A stretch of DNA of 64,000 nucleotides, from positions 1,194,144 to 1,258,143 of the forward strand of contig NC_031480.1 of the NCBI RefSeq assembly GCF_000006565.2. The letters run 5' to 3'. The translations under genes were made by a program, and so were the position numbers. Numbering within the stretch: position 1 is the stretch's first letter; every line of letters starts with the position of its first letter. Below are positions 1 to 11,630 of the stretch, in pieces. The notes below the pieces were generated by a model. That model saw nothing but the letters and a program-made list of their open reading frames with translations, made no database searches and was not told where the DNA came from. The DNA comes from Toxoplasma gondii ME49. Lineage: Eukaryota; Apicomplexa; Conoidasida; Eucoccidiorida; Sarcocystidae.

Positions 1-3000
1 GCGGAACGAGATCCCTCGATTACTGTCACGCCTTCTGCGTCCTCGGCTTTCTTCGCCGCACGCGTCGAGGGCGAGGGAGGAAGAATCTGTATTTTCTCGT
101 TTTTCGTTGGTGCGTTGCCTCTAGCGTCGTGAGGTCGGAGACATTTGGCCGCAGGACCCTCAGATGTTCTGTGTTCCGTGTCGGCGAATTCGCGCTTTCC
201 TCTCAGAGGGTCGAAAGAGCTTAAATAGTGCTTCACTTGGGAAGCAAACAGCAAAATATCGAATGGGGGTCCGGAGGGACAGAACGCCTCATTCCAAGTG
301 TCTTCGCATGTGCCTTTCTCCAGGTCAGACCTCCTTGCCAAGGCGTCTGTACAGCGCGCCAGCTGGCCCATCTCCCCCGTTTCTTCCGTGGTCTGCGCCA
401 GCCGAGAGACCGAGTCACCAGTTGACAAACAAACATTTCTTCTTGGGAGCTGGTGCGTCTCGACCCCTCCGTAGGCTGCGGCTGTATCCATCGACCGCAG
501 CAGGGAAGAAAAGAAAAACTCAGCGAAGCTTTCTGCTCCCGCACTCCCAGGGGAGGAAGCCGGTCGCGTGGCTGGACTCGCACCGGACCCTGACGCGTCC
601 CCTTCTGCATCAGCAGTTGGTCTTTTCTCCGCCTCTCTTCCGTGTCTTAGAGAATCTGGAAGAGCCTCCGTCTCTGCCGCACGGTCTCGAACCCATTTGT
701 TTCTCTGCAAGAGTCCAAATTCCCTCAGACACTCGCCACCTTCAAATGCGCGACGCAGCTGGCCGCTCACGAAGCCGTAGAAGGCGGGGCTCTTGCTCAA
801 CTTCTACAGGACAAGAGAGAAAAAGTACAAGTAGAAGTGCACTAGCAAACGTAAACATCCGAAGCAATTGCTAACACGATAAAACTCGGATTTGGGAAGC
901 AAAGACCTTTACGATGCAAACCATTTGTTCAACTCGTACCAGTAACTCCATCTTTGACCGCAGTCCAGAAGAGGAGCCTAGTGCACCATGTGTCTTGTTG
1001 CGGAGCTGTGTGCCATTTCACTGAGTGAACGCGTTTTTCTCCCAGTGAAATTTGCGTAGGACTCTTGTCATGAAACGCCCATCTGTTTTCGAGTTGTTTT
1101 CTTCTCCTTCTCATCCTCACGCCGCAGTGTTCCACCTTGTCTTCAGACCTTCGTCGATCCGGTTTTTGCGAGTCGACTCCTGTGCTCGTTGGCACTTCGA
1201 AAACGCACAATAATCCGTGGTTTTTCGCTCGTGTCTTTGTCTCCTTACCATTCGCAGAGTCGTCGGCGTCTCCGCGTCACTCGCTTCGCCTCCACCCGGT
1301 TTAAAGTCAGTCTGACCTTTGTCGGTGTCGTCCAAGAGGGCCTCGAAGAGAACGAGCAGAAACTGAAACAGTCCGCTTTGCCCGACTCCTGATAACTTCT
1401 GGCGCACAGCCTGTTGTACGTACACCGCGCGGCAGGGCCGGTCGCAGAAAGCTTGAATCTCGTCGTACTTCTCCTCTGGTGTCTCGTTCTTCGTACGTTC
1501 TTCAGCCGCCTCCTGAGAGATTCTCGTCCCCGCTTCTTCCTCAAATTCAAGCAATTGCTTGCATTTCGCGACGGCCGCTTTCCCGGCATTCTGCTCAGCC
1601 AGCGATGGCGGCGCGAGGAGAAGAACAGCGAAACGTTCCATCGTGTCTGTCGAGAAACTCAGCTGCAGACTCTCCAGAAACCGGAAAAAGAAGCTGCCGT
1701 CCGACTCTCTGTTCAGCAACTGAAGAATAAACAGCAGAGGCCACTCCAGATGCGTCGCCGGCCTCTGAACTGCAGCTTCCTCCGCATGCGCGGAAGTCGT
1801 CCTGGAGTCTCTCTTGGTCTCTTTCCAGTCGTCGACTTCGATGTTTCGCTCTCCTGAGCTGGTTTCCGTTGCATGCAAACTGGCGACGTAAGCGGTGTCT
1901 TCGTTGGCTGCGATGATGTATAGAGCAGCAAGCAATTCGAAAAACCGATCGCTTTCGCCGCCAGACTCACACGAGTGCTTCTTGGTGTACATACACCGCG
2001 GGGGATCGGTGTGCGCACTCTTCTCAGCCTTGTCACTTTCTCCACCAGCTTCCCTGAGACGTTCGGCTCCACTTGAGGCGGCTCCCGCCCCGTCTGGGGA
2101 AACTGAGGCACTCTCAGTGTCCAAGGAGAGTCTGCTTTTGTGAGTGCTGAGACTTCGCTCTTCGCTGCTCGCTTCGCCCTTAAACAGAGTGTTGAGGAGC
2201 ATGAAGGCCGGGGCGACTGAAGGCGACGCCAGGGCCAAGAGCAGCAGCGGCACGTACAGAAGTCTCTGCTGTACATACACCCGAGCGCGGTCATTTCCAG
2301 CGGACAGATTGCTGAGGAACTGAAGCAGCGACGCCGCCACTCCTTTCGCGTCCTGTTCGCTCTCCAGATTTAGATCCGACGGCGTGTCTGCCCGCCCTTC
2401 TTTTTTCGCTTTGTCCTCGCAGCCGCTTTTGTTCACTTGTGGGGAGGAGCGAGAGGTTTTTTGTCTTCCTTGATCAAGCTCGCTTGTGCTCTGTACAGAG
2501 GCTGCAGCGTCGACTGCACTGTCTCTCCATCCGCCTTCAGAGGACGAGCAGCGACAGCTGGGAGGGAAGTGCGCCAGTGCCTCGACGAGCTGCAGAGACA
2601 CGAAACGCAATCACAACCACTGAGAGCGCAGCATGCGAATACAAACAAATACACCAGCAATCATGACCCCGTGAACATCTGCATATGCGCGTGTTGGAAC
2701 TGTAGCATATGCACAATTCGTCGGATCGTCTGAATGTAGACACTCCCACGTCGCCGTGGCGTGTACATACGGTCCAGTGCGCCAAGTGCCAGTTTCAAGA
2801 CAAGCGGTGGAAATACGATTTGTCTCTGTTTCGCAGAAGATGCATCCAGGCAAACGTCTTCCGCGCAAGTGAGGGCCCCCATCTCTGCATCGTGCTCTCG
2901 ACTCCGCTCTTGATGTACGAGTTCAAACATTTGTCTGTCCATGCCAACGACGGCGAGTTCGAGATGTTCTGCACCTCAAATCGGTAATTTACACGGCATC

Positions 3001-4239
3001 AATGAAAAGGCAACTCTGCCGCTGTCTTTCTCACCGGAACAGCGCTCATATCTGTGCGCATGTGCTGCCGTCCACCCGATACCACGCTGTCTCTCTTGTG
3101 CGACAAGAACTGAAAAACAACTGTAGTCCTTGAAGAACTTCTGAACCCCAGAGAGGTGACACCTCACTAGCTTTCGCCACAAGAAGCCTATTCAAAGAAG
3201 CTCTTACAACGTGTGTATTGGAGAGAAAGAGATCGGCGCCGCCGAGAGAGAGGAGAAGGTTTTGTGTCTCTTGGCCCTCGACGCACAGATTTCGAAGAAT
3301 CCGAAGAAGGACGGCCAGCTCGCCGAGGAGCGCGAGAGGCGAAAGAGGCGAGTCACCAGCAGCAAGAAGGGGGCCTTTGTCGCGCGAAGACCTCCGTTCA
3401 TCTGCGTGCAACGAAGCATCTGAGGAATCGATGTCCAGAGACGCCCGAGACGCGTCTGGGCGATCACTCGGTTTCTCTCGAGCTGCTCGTCTTTGCCTTT
3501 GGTGCATTTCCTCGTGGCTGCATGCGAGGGCCTGGAGAACAGACGCGCCGAACGCCAGAAGCTTCGACAGAGTCGCCGGACTCGTCGCGGCGTGGCGCCT
3601 CCAGAGAGGCTCCGCTACGGAGCGCTAAAACCAAAGACAGGAAAGCTCAAACAATGCAAAAGTGAAGGGTGACACTGAAAGAGAGAGTGTACCTGGAGCT
3701 AAAGAAGAGTCGAGAGACAAACATTCGACAGAAGGGAACATGGGAACAAACGCAGAGAGACAGCTTGGAGCAAAGGGGAGAAAAAGAAGCGACATGATCT
3801 ATGGCCACCCAGTTGTCTCCGCAGAATATCGTCTGCTGGTAAGCCGGCGGACGTGGAGGAGAGGTGCTAGAGCAGTTATGGCCGAGGAAGAGAGTCGACG
3901 AGAGGAGAAGCCTCGAAAACACAGAGAAGCACTGAAGGGGAAGCTGAACATCTGACTCGGAGTCGTCTGTTCCAGATGCCGTAGATGTGACGCAGTTGTC
4001 AAGACGCACGAGAGCAGTCACTTGAGTTTCTCAAGAAACGTTGGCGGAAACGAAACCTTGTCTCTTTCTCGCGTTTCCAAGTGTCTCCTTACTCGTAGCA
4101 ACGCCTTAAGAACTGTATAGCTCCCCAAGCAAAGCTCTGGCTCATCAAACACCTTCGAGGCCGTCTCGTCTTCAGAGGCCATCCTCTTCTCTCCTCCTAG
4201 TCGGGAAGAACAGAGGAACGGTCGCGCTCCGGAAGCCAT
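1..4239 (-). CDS. Ataxin-10-like armadillo-repeat protein (3' part outside window)
   Basis: Exons read on the minus strand: 4239-4093, 3624-3208, 2589-1249 and 803-1, all joined in phase 0 at GT-AG sites; the frame is still open at base 1, so at least 902 residues are present and the C-terminus is missing. The start is the ATG in ACAATGG at 4239. Two helical-repeat segments look like ataxin-10: one near residue 160 with LLRILRNLCVEGQETQN, and one near residue 276 with LLQFLSNLSAGNDRAR; both resemble the ARM/HEAT-type 'LL.FL.NL..G...NQ' motif of that family. Between and after them are long low-complexity, charged insertions, usual in coccidian proteins. Ataxin-10 proteins are cytoplasmic scaffolds linked to cytokinesis and cilia; a role here is inferred only. 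The conserved C-terminal ataxin-10 domain would lie beyond the window, so the family call is moderate. An extra small exon in the 3207-2590 intron is possible. Confidence 0.62.
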
Positions 4240-4263
4240 TGTTCCTGTGACTGTGGAGCGCGC

Positions 4264-4336
4264 ACATGGGGGAGAAGCAGGAGGAAGAAGGAGAAGAAGA
4301 AAAGGAAGGAAAAGGAGAAGGAGGAGGAGAAGGAGG
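4264..4336. repeat. Purine-only tract (pyrimidine on the mRNA side)
   Basis: About 70 bases are all A or G on the plus strand except one C at 4278. The tract lies about 25 bases upstream of the ataxin-10-like start codon, so it reads as polypyrimidine in that gene's leader. Confidence 0.85.
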
Positions 4337-5018
4337 ACGAGAAGAAGAGGACGAAGACGGTTCCGCTCCCGTTGTCAGCTGGTTGCGAATCGTCGAAGAA
4401 AGAGAGTGTCACGAAGAAACAGATGAAGCTCCAGAGACAAAAATCGCTCTTCCTTTCTCAGCCCAGAGATGTACGTAGATCCCTTCGGTTTCGGTCTCCT
4501 TTACCCCGCGTCTTTGTGAGTCGCGAGCATCGACTTTGAGGTGGCCTTTCCTCGCGCAAAGAATCCGGCCTTTGAGTCCCCGTCGAGGCCAAGAACTCTC
4601 GCACGCAGAAACGTGGACGACTGGGTGACGGCTTTCGTCCTCTTCCTTCTTCTCTGCTCTTTTCTCCTCCTCTGTTTTCCTCCTTCCCCCCGCCCGATGT
4701 TCCTTCTGCCCCCCCTGCTCTCTTTCCTCGCCAGCGCTCTCTGTTGCCCTCCAACCTTTCAGCGGATCTCCCGACACTCAAGAGCCCCCCGTTGCTCCTG
4801 CAGTCGAGAAACGGTGAGCCGAGGGCAAAACACCAAGGAGCCTTTTTCCTGGGCTTCCCCTCGAAGTCTTTTCAACTGGAAAAAACGCAACCACGTCGGC
4901 TTCAAGAGTTCCTCCACGGAAACCAAGTCCACCGCAGCATGTGAGTCGAGACATGCGAGAGTTTTTATTAGCGCCGAAAAAGGGCAGCAGGCCTGGGGAC
5001 CCGCGGGCGGCAGGCATG

Positions 5019-5026
5019 TGCATGCA
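5019..5026. promoter_or_regulatory. TGCATGCA motif in a divergent promoter region
   Basis: This is a perfect palindromic TGCATGCA. GCATGC-containing motifs are known functional promoter elements in Toxoplasma and bind ApiAP2-type factors in apicomplexans. Its position, 0.5 kb before one start codon and 0.8 kb before the other, fits a regulatory site; function is inferred. Confidence 0.35.
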
Positions 5027-5410
5027 AGCAGTTCAACAGTTGGGATATCCGAGGAGACAGAAACGTTCCCGAGACACGTGCGAGACTGGCGCGTTTGCAG
5101 ACCTTATTTTTCTGGTTTTTTATCTTCTTCCTCGAAGAGTCGCTTTGCGCTTTTCTCCGACGTCTCTGGAGTGCGACGGCGACTCTAGTGTGCATCGACG
5201 AGAGCGTGGCGGACGGTTTTGCTGAACGAACGCAGGCGTTTCGTCTGAGAGGAAGGACGCGGCTTCTGGGTGTTCTCTCGGTTCAAAAAGCGGAAGAGCG
5301 GGGGCCTCGGTGGTGACGTGTCTGAAGCTCCACGCCACAGCTTCGCTCTGATTCCAGCGAGTCGAGGCTTCGAGGCCCGTCAGGTGGAAGTCCTCGTCAG
5401 TGCAAACTCT

Positions 5411-5503
5411 GCCTTCCTTCTTTCTGTCCTCCTCGCTTCCCTCTTTCTGTCCTCCTCGCTTCCCTCTTTCTGTCCTCCTCGCTTTCTTCTTTCTGTCCTC
5501 CTC
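5411..5503 (+). repeat. Four tandem 23-bp pyrimidine-rich repeats
   Basis: The units are 5411-5434, 5435-5457, 5458-5480 and 5481-5503, each ending in TTTCTGTCCTCCTC. Units 2 and 3 are identical and the others differ at a few positions. The array ends 18 bases before the ATG at 5522, so it is probably in the 5' leader of that gene. Confidence 0.85.
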
Positions 5504-5521
5504 GCGCTCTTCAAAGACAAG

Positions 5522-5979
5522 ATGGCTGGAGACGCTCCCGCCGCCGCAGCTGCTCCGCAGCAAGCAGGCCGAACCGCCTCGGCTTCGGGTGTGCGTACAC
5601 CCGGGTACCTCGACCTCGTGGGTCACAGCTTGAAGGCGACTTCGATGGATCACGGCATGCAGTACAGCTCGATTTACTGGGAAACCAGTCACCGGACTTA
5701 CCTTCCTTTCTGGGCCTCTCTCACCCAGAAGTTCTCGTGGAAAATCATGGATGACCAGGTACAAACGAAGAATCATGTCGTTGAAGACTTCTTCCGCAAA
5801 AAAATGCTCGCTGCTCCGTCAAAATATCTACTCATAGTTGTGAATTGAAGGAGAGATCCACGGATGCATATCCTGATCCAATATAGTGAAGCAGGTGTAG
5901 AGACGGCCAGGCGTACAGTGAATACACTTTCTCTGCATATGGACGCTTCAAGGCATGTTGCCACCGTGGATGTGATATG

Positions 5980-6014
<35 letters not shown>

Positions 6015-6992
6015 CTGTATACATGCATATGCACATGTATGTATGTATATGTATAGTGGATACCGAGAGATACAAGTGCATGCATATACGTGTTTAGCTG
6101 TGTACGGGAAATGGTCGGAAGAGAGATAATCGCACTGAACTGCATTTGTCCGTCATCATGTACGTGGAACATCATTTTTGAGGGTGACGTGGATGTTGTG
6201 GAGGAGGGAGGAGATTCCTGAATCCGACTTCTTGCCGTGCACAAGTGTCTTGCGTCGTTAAGACACATTCTGTTTTTTTCTGTCCGTCTTCAAATTTGTC
6301 TTCTTCAGCAAAGCTCTGCTTTCGTTTCTCACGTGTATGCGTCTTCCACTGCGTCATTATCAATCCAGTCTTCTTTCACTTCCAATTTGCGCTATATTAC
6401 CGTTTCTCCTCTGGTGTGCGCGTGTGTCCTGTCTCGCTCATTGATCAATCGCTTCAAGACGAGACTGAAGCCTCTATATCTTCTCGATGGAAGTCCTGTG
6501 GAAGTCTCGTTCTTCTTCGTCCTTGTCCCCCTCTCTGTGTAGGTCGACCGCTTCCTGTCTTCCCGTCTCTACTCCCTTTATAAGACGGCGATTTCTTCCC
6601 TTGGTCTCTTTTGCCCTTAGATCCGTTCGTTTCTGCGGCTGCCGAAGCCGGTGACGACTGAGCCGTTCGTGTTTTCGTCGGGGTCGCCGTACATCCGGAG
6701 GTACTTTGGCGACGCAGATATCTCGGTGCCAGTGCCGCTGCATGCTCCGGCGCACTTCGCGTTCGTGCCGACGGGGACAGTCTCGCCTTGGGAGGAGACT
6801 GGGATGGAGACAGGTCCGCAAGGCGCCGCGGCCCGGGGCGCAGCGGCGACGGCCTTCAGAGCCGTTCTGGAAAGCGCTTGGAAGTGCGACATCGACGAAC
6901 AAATCAAGGAGAAACTGCATTCGCGTGCAGGAGCGGGCGCCTTCCACGCTTCTGGGTCTACTGGCGGCTGCCCCATCCCCACGGATTTCTGA
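5522..6992 (+). CDS. Conserved-looking protein of unknown function, 202 residues
   Basis: There are two exons: 5522-5758 and 6621-6992, joined in phase 0 by a GT-AG intron with a clear CTCTTTTGCCCTTAG acceptor. The start is GACAAGATGG. The protein begins with an Ala/Pro/Gln-rich segment and then an aromatic-rich part ([16 protein letters not shown] near residue 50). A further stretch, [18 protein letters not shown], lies near residue 100, and the tail is Gly/Ala-rich, ending in CPIPTDF. I see no signal peptide, membrane segment or known motif. The compact middle part looks like a folded domain and not random sequence. I do not recognise the family; a mitochondrial or cytoskeletal alveolate-specific subunit is possible but nothing in the sequence decides it. 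Confidence 0.7.
5990..6014. repeat. (AT)n microsatellite in intron
   Basis: An uninterrupted AT run is followed by TGTATACATG/TATG variants to about 6055. It lies inside the single intron of the 202-residue gene. Confidence 0.9.
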
Positions 6993-8775
6993 TTCCGAAG
7001 AGAAGAGAACTGGGAGGAGGGCAGGAAAGGTGGAAAAGAAGAACGGCAGGAGTGGTGATGGAGACTGTCCTCTTGTAACAGGAAGTGAAAATGTTTAGAA
7101 GATCACGAGGCGCGTATGCGCATGCGTCGATGAAGTCGCCGAATCACCTGTGTTGGACCTGTAGCTGGTTGCTGGACTTGCGTTTCGCGAAAAGAGGGCA
7201 GTTCTCGGCAGCAGCGGGAATGGCCCACCCGGACATCAAGCGTGCATAAGCGATCTGCGTGTTGGACTGCGTTTTTTTCTTCGAAAAACGTATATGGGGA
7301 GACCGAACAAACGCGCGTGTGTGTGGAAGACTCGCATTCAAGTTAGAAACACAAATCACAGAATATGCCCTGGGTTCTGGGGCTTTAACCGTTTTTCGGA
7401 GCCAAGCTCCAGTGTGTTGCCCTGGTTTCAGAACACGCAGGATGGCGGTGATCTATTCTGAGCCTGAGCCAGTGACGCCGTCGCTAGACTTCTTGCTGAG
7501 CATTGTCGAGTGGGATTTCGAGGTTTATAAAACGAAACTTTTTCGCCGACGTTCGTGAACGCTGCCTTTCTCTCGGGAGCGTGTAGGCAGCTGGTGCCAA
7601 CGGGACAAAGGACACGATGGCTGTGGTGAAACAGGAATGCTCGCAAGAATTCGACACAGACCTGAGAGGGCTTGAAGAGAAAGGGAACGACACCAATGTG
7701 GAATAACTTTGATGATATCAGCTATTGGCATTCATCCCCTATACCACTGGCCTATCCCGCAGCGGCCAACCCAGTTCTTCATGATAGCTTTCTCTCAAAC
7801 TCCAGCTTATTTTTCGACAGGCTTCTCAAGCAGGCGAAATCAACAATCCGCAATTTGCAACTCGCGGGCCACACTTTTTAGTGCTTCCATATCGGCTCAT
7901 CAGTTCCTTTCTCCTGAACAAGATTTCCAGTTAGGAAAGCTAGTCCATTCGGTGATATTCTGCTTCAATGGGTCATACACTCGCGCACTGGGAGAAAGAG
8001 AACAGGCGCTTCTGCCGTGACAGGCGCGTGCACGTATCCATTTATTGTTTGATTTGTTGGTGCTGTCTTGGGGTACTTTGGTGAGGGTATGTATTGCTCT
8101 CCAGTTACGTACACACCACGAAACCTTTTTGCTTTGAATCAATGCCTTCTGACCTCGACTAGCGCAGATGCCCCCAGAGAGGATAGCCCAGATAAACATT
8201 CGTCGTAGGAAAGAAAAGTCCAGCAGTTCTTGCTTTCTTAAGCAGCCTAGGAAGGTGGTGGTGTACAGCGATCGTAAACAACTTGTTTGTCCACATGTTT
8301 GTATATATACAGACATAGATACATATATCCGTTTTCCCAGGTTTTGTGAAGGCCATAAGAATGTGTTCAAAGGGTACAAGTCAAGAACTCAACTTTAAAA
8401 ATGCATAGCCTAACAGCAGTCATTCGCGCATCTGCATTCTTCTTGAAACAAGCAAGTCCAGGACAACTATACGTGTGTACATCTCTTCACATCCATGTCG
8501 TAAACGGATGTTGGTGATGTGGTAGACGCTGTGGGGTGGAAGGGTGACGCCACTTGCTTTTCCCGAGCGATTTGTCCGCACCATATTCGTCCCCAGGGGT
8601 CAAGATGTACCCCAGTGACAAAACGGTTAAAGATGAAAATGACTTCGTCAAAGGTGCACCCCCGTGACAAGTCGGTTAAAGAGAAAATGACTTCTTCAAA
8701 AATACTGTTCGGTGAAGGAGTTTGAAAAGGAAAAAGTGGTGTTCATTCAAGGGGAAAAGATGGAGAAGCTCGACA
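6993..8775. other. Convergent 3' region, no gene seen
   Basis: This span lies between two converging genes and should hold both 3' untranslated regions. No open frame here has domain-like composition or splice partners. The only structure noticed is the short tandem duplication at 8602-8698. Confidence 0.6.
8602..8698. repeat. Imperfect tandem duplication of about 49 bp
   Basis: Bases 8602-8650 and 8651-8698 align along their full length. Both contain GTGACAA..CGGTTAAAGA followed by GAAAATGACTTC. Roughly four fifths of positions match by eye. The repeat lies in the 3' region of the BTB gene. Confidence 0.8.
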
Positions 8776-9148
8776 TCACAGGACAGAAGCCAAGGGCTGT
8801 GGTTGCGCAGAGTGGAAAAGTGTGTAGGATGACAGACAGCGGTACTCAATGTGTGGCAGTCTGTTGAGGATATCTTCGTGTGCAAGTGTCTGATTCAAAT
8901 CGCTGGAGAAATAATAAAGAATTAGCGACACCAAAGGGATCTCTGTCATGGTTACCAAAATCGTCAACTCATCGCCGTCCGTCACGTCCGCTGCAGGCGC
9001 GCAGCACAAAACAATATCGGCCGAATTCAGCAAACGAACTCACACGAAGCAAATGCAAATCCTTGAAAAGAAATGAAAGCCCCTCAAAGCTCGAAAAAAA
9101 GGATAAAGACACAGTATGAATTCCAGATGTGCATGTCGATACAGATAT

Positions 9149-9208
<60 letters not shown>

Positions 9209-9253
9209 GTATATATAATGTATATGATATGTATATGATATGTATATGATATG

Positions 9254-9284
<31 letters not shown>

Positions 9285-11597
9285 GGCTATGTGTGCATAT
9301 ATATGTACGGATATATATATATATATTTGTATCAAATATATATATATATATATACATAAATATAATCGCAGAATAGCGGGTTCCAAGTGGTTGGATCTTT
9401 TCTTGGAAAGTAGGGAAGCCTGTTGCTGGAGGAATCAACTCGATTTCTCGGTGTTCAATTTCTTCCTCCGAGGAAGTGTGGGGTGGTTTTCTTTCTTCCA
9501 CGGAGGGCCTTGAACTCACCCGTCGAGATCGGAAGCGTGGTTGACCAGTGAAGAGCAACGTGTTCTGGGAAGCAAATGAACACTGGCCGCTCTCTGAACA
9601 CGTCTTCACCTCGGAAAATCACCTGGGCACAAAAAGTTCACAAAAACGACAACATAAATACAGATACATATATGTATTAATATATATATCCATTTATATA
9701 CATAGAGATAATATATATATATATATATACATATGTATACACCTGTATATACGCATTGATGCATCTAAGTGCATATGCATACATATGTATATGTATGCAC
9801 ATACATGTAGATTTGTATATATTCATGTATACTTGGTATGCATAAGCTTGGGTAGGCATGGCTGTGTGCATTTACCGAGGCCACTGTCATTACGAGGTCC
9901 CTATTTTGCTTGCTGTGTAAACAATCAGGATTCCTCTTAGTTTTCTCACCTGCCAAGCGAAGAGTGCAGCGGGGAAGCGTTTGATGCATGCAGGCTGGCC
10001 GGGATTTCGGTCCAGCGCAGACTCGTATACAAGGCGAAGTTTGTTTTCGCCGCCTGAAAGTGTGTTTCCAAGCACAGCAGAGAACAACACGTTTCATGAA
10101 TTTGCTGGAGGCGGAAAGAGGAAATGGTGAGGGGATTTCAAGAAGAGGAGAGGAAACGACAGAGAGTGTCTCGAAGAGATTATTACGAGGATCTACGTTT
10201 TCCTTGGAAGTCGCTGCATGGGCTTCTGTACAGATCTATTTGTGCTGTCTACTTTTGCCACTGATCTAACTCTGTCTTTTTCAACTCCGTTAAGGAGGCT
10301 GTTTGTATCTTCCTAAAAGCGTGATCTTTTCTTCGAGTGTCGGCATTCATTCCTCCTAAATCTCACAAACTCGAGTTTTTGCATGTTCAACTCTGCATAC
10401 GTTCTCTGTTTCCACGCTTTTCTCGGCTTCGAGTTGAGGCTTGTCTTCTCGGGACAGTGTCTTCGCTGAGGTGACTTAGGTCTCTTTGAGTGGATAATAC
10501 TGCATGCATACTGGTGTGTACTACGGTTCTTACAAAAGGGAGCTCGTTTCAACACAGAGAACCGAAAGGCTGTTTTCCTTCTTTCTTCACCTTGCACCCC
10601 AGTATTGCAGAAAAGAAACTCGCGTCTGTGCGCGTGCACTCAACGATGAGTCGGTGTGTGGGTGCCGATCCTAACCCGACCCCTGCAGACCTGCGTGTGT
10701 CGAGGCATTTGTATATCTCGAGATGCGTAGCAAATGCCTTTTTCGAACCGTCCAGTGTATCTTCGTCTTCATGAAGGGGCGTGAACAAGTGTTTTGAAAT
10801 GTGTGTAAACGTATCAATTTGCTTTCGAAAGTAAATGGCGCGCGTACCGTGGTCGAGGCGAACGGACCAGTCAAAGTAGGTGCCGACCACGTATTTCATG
10901 GGAAGCTGTTCTCGTAGGGCAACGCGCAGATTCGGGATGCGCCACTGTACTGCCTGAGGCAGGCCTGAAAAGAAATGCACAGTTGCACAACAGACACTCA
11001 AAAGAGGGAAAGAATAGTCCTGCACTTCAAGGAAGACTGCTGCCAGAGTATCGCGGATCAACGTAATCCAGTTTTCAGGAGAGCCTCTCCTTGTCTGCTG
11101 TTCCCCTGCGCCACCTAAAGCGACCGCAGGCGACTTTTTCTTCCAGGGCCTCGCCCGGGAGCTCCTGCTGAGATCCGGGTGCTGCTGTGCGGATAAAGCA
11201 CAGATGCCGACAGGTCTCAGGAAACCGAAGTGCGAAAGACCTCAAGGAAGAAAAGAGAAGGCGAGGACGGCTGGAGGGCGCTGCTGAAAAGTCGCCAGAG
11301 GCACTCTCCGGCCTCTCACGCACTTGAGCCGTTCCCCTCATGTCCTAGACTGTCTCCTTTTACCCGCGCTTTGCCTCTCTACACGCATGCATACTGTAAA
11401 GTCTATGCATTTACAAGTCTCTGCACGCAATCTACTGTGAATCTACACAGGTGCACTTCTCTGTCTATACTCGTAAGACAATACATCTACGCACACAAAC
11501 CCACCCACATAATCAGTATATATATACATATATACATATATATATATATATACATATATATATACATATATACATATATATATATATACATATATAT

Positions 11598-11630
<33 letters not shown>

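Larger units (their letters stand above)
4240..5521. other. Divergent intergenic region between the ataxin-10-like gene and the 202-residue gene
   Basis: This 1.28-kb span carries both promoters. It holds a purine tract (4264-4336), a TGCATGCA site (5019-5026) and a pyrimidine tandem repeat (5411-5503). Open frames here, such as 4541-5188 on the plus strand, have repetitive composition and no recognisable domain, so I call no gene. Confidence 0.6.

Noticed and set aside
164..874. Open frame of 236 codons on the plus strand
   Set aside because: It lies opposite the exon 803-1 of the ataxin-10-like gene, where the minus frame continues in phase from the preceding exon. The plus frame has arginine/serine-rich composition typical of a shadow.
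2661..2987. Possible extra exon of the ataxin-10-like gene around 2700-2970
   Set aside because: An acceptor-like CAG exists at about 2970, but the following frames stop or lack a good donor, while exons 3624-3208 and 2589-1249 join directly in phase.
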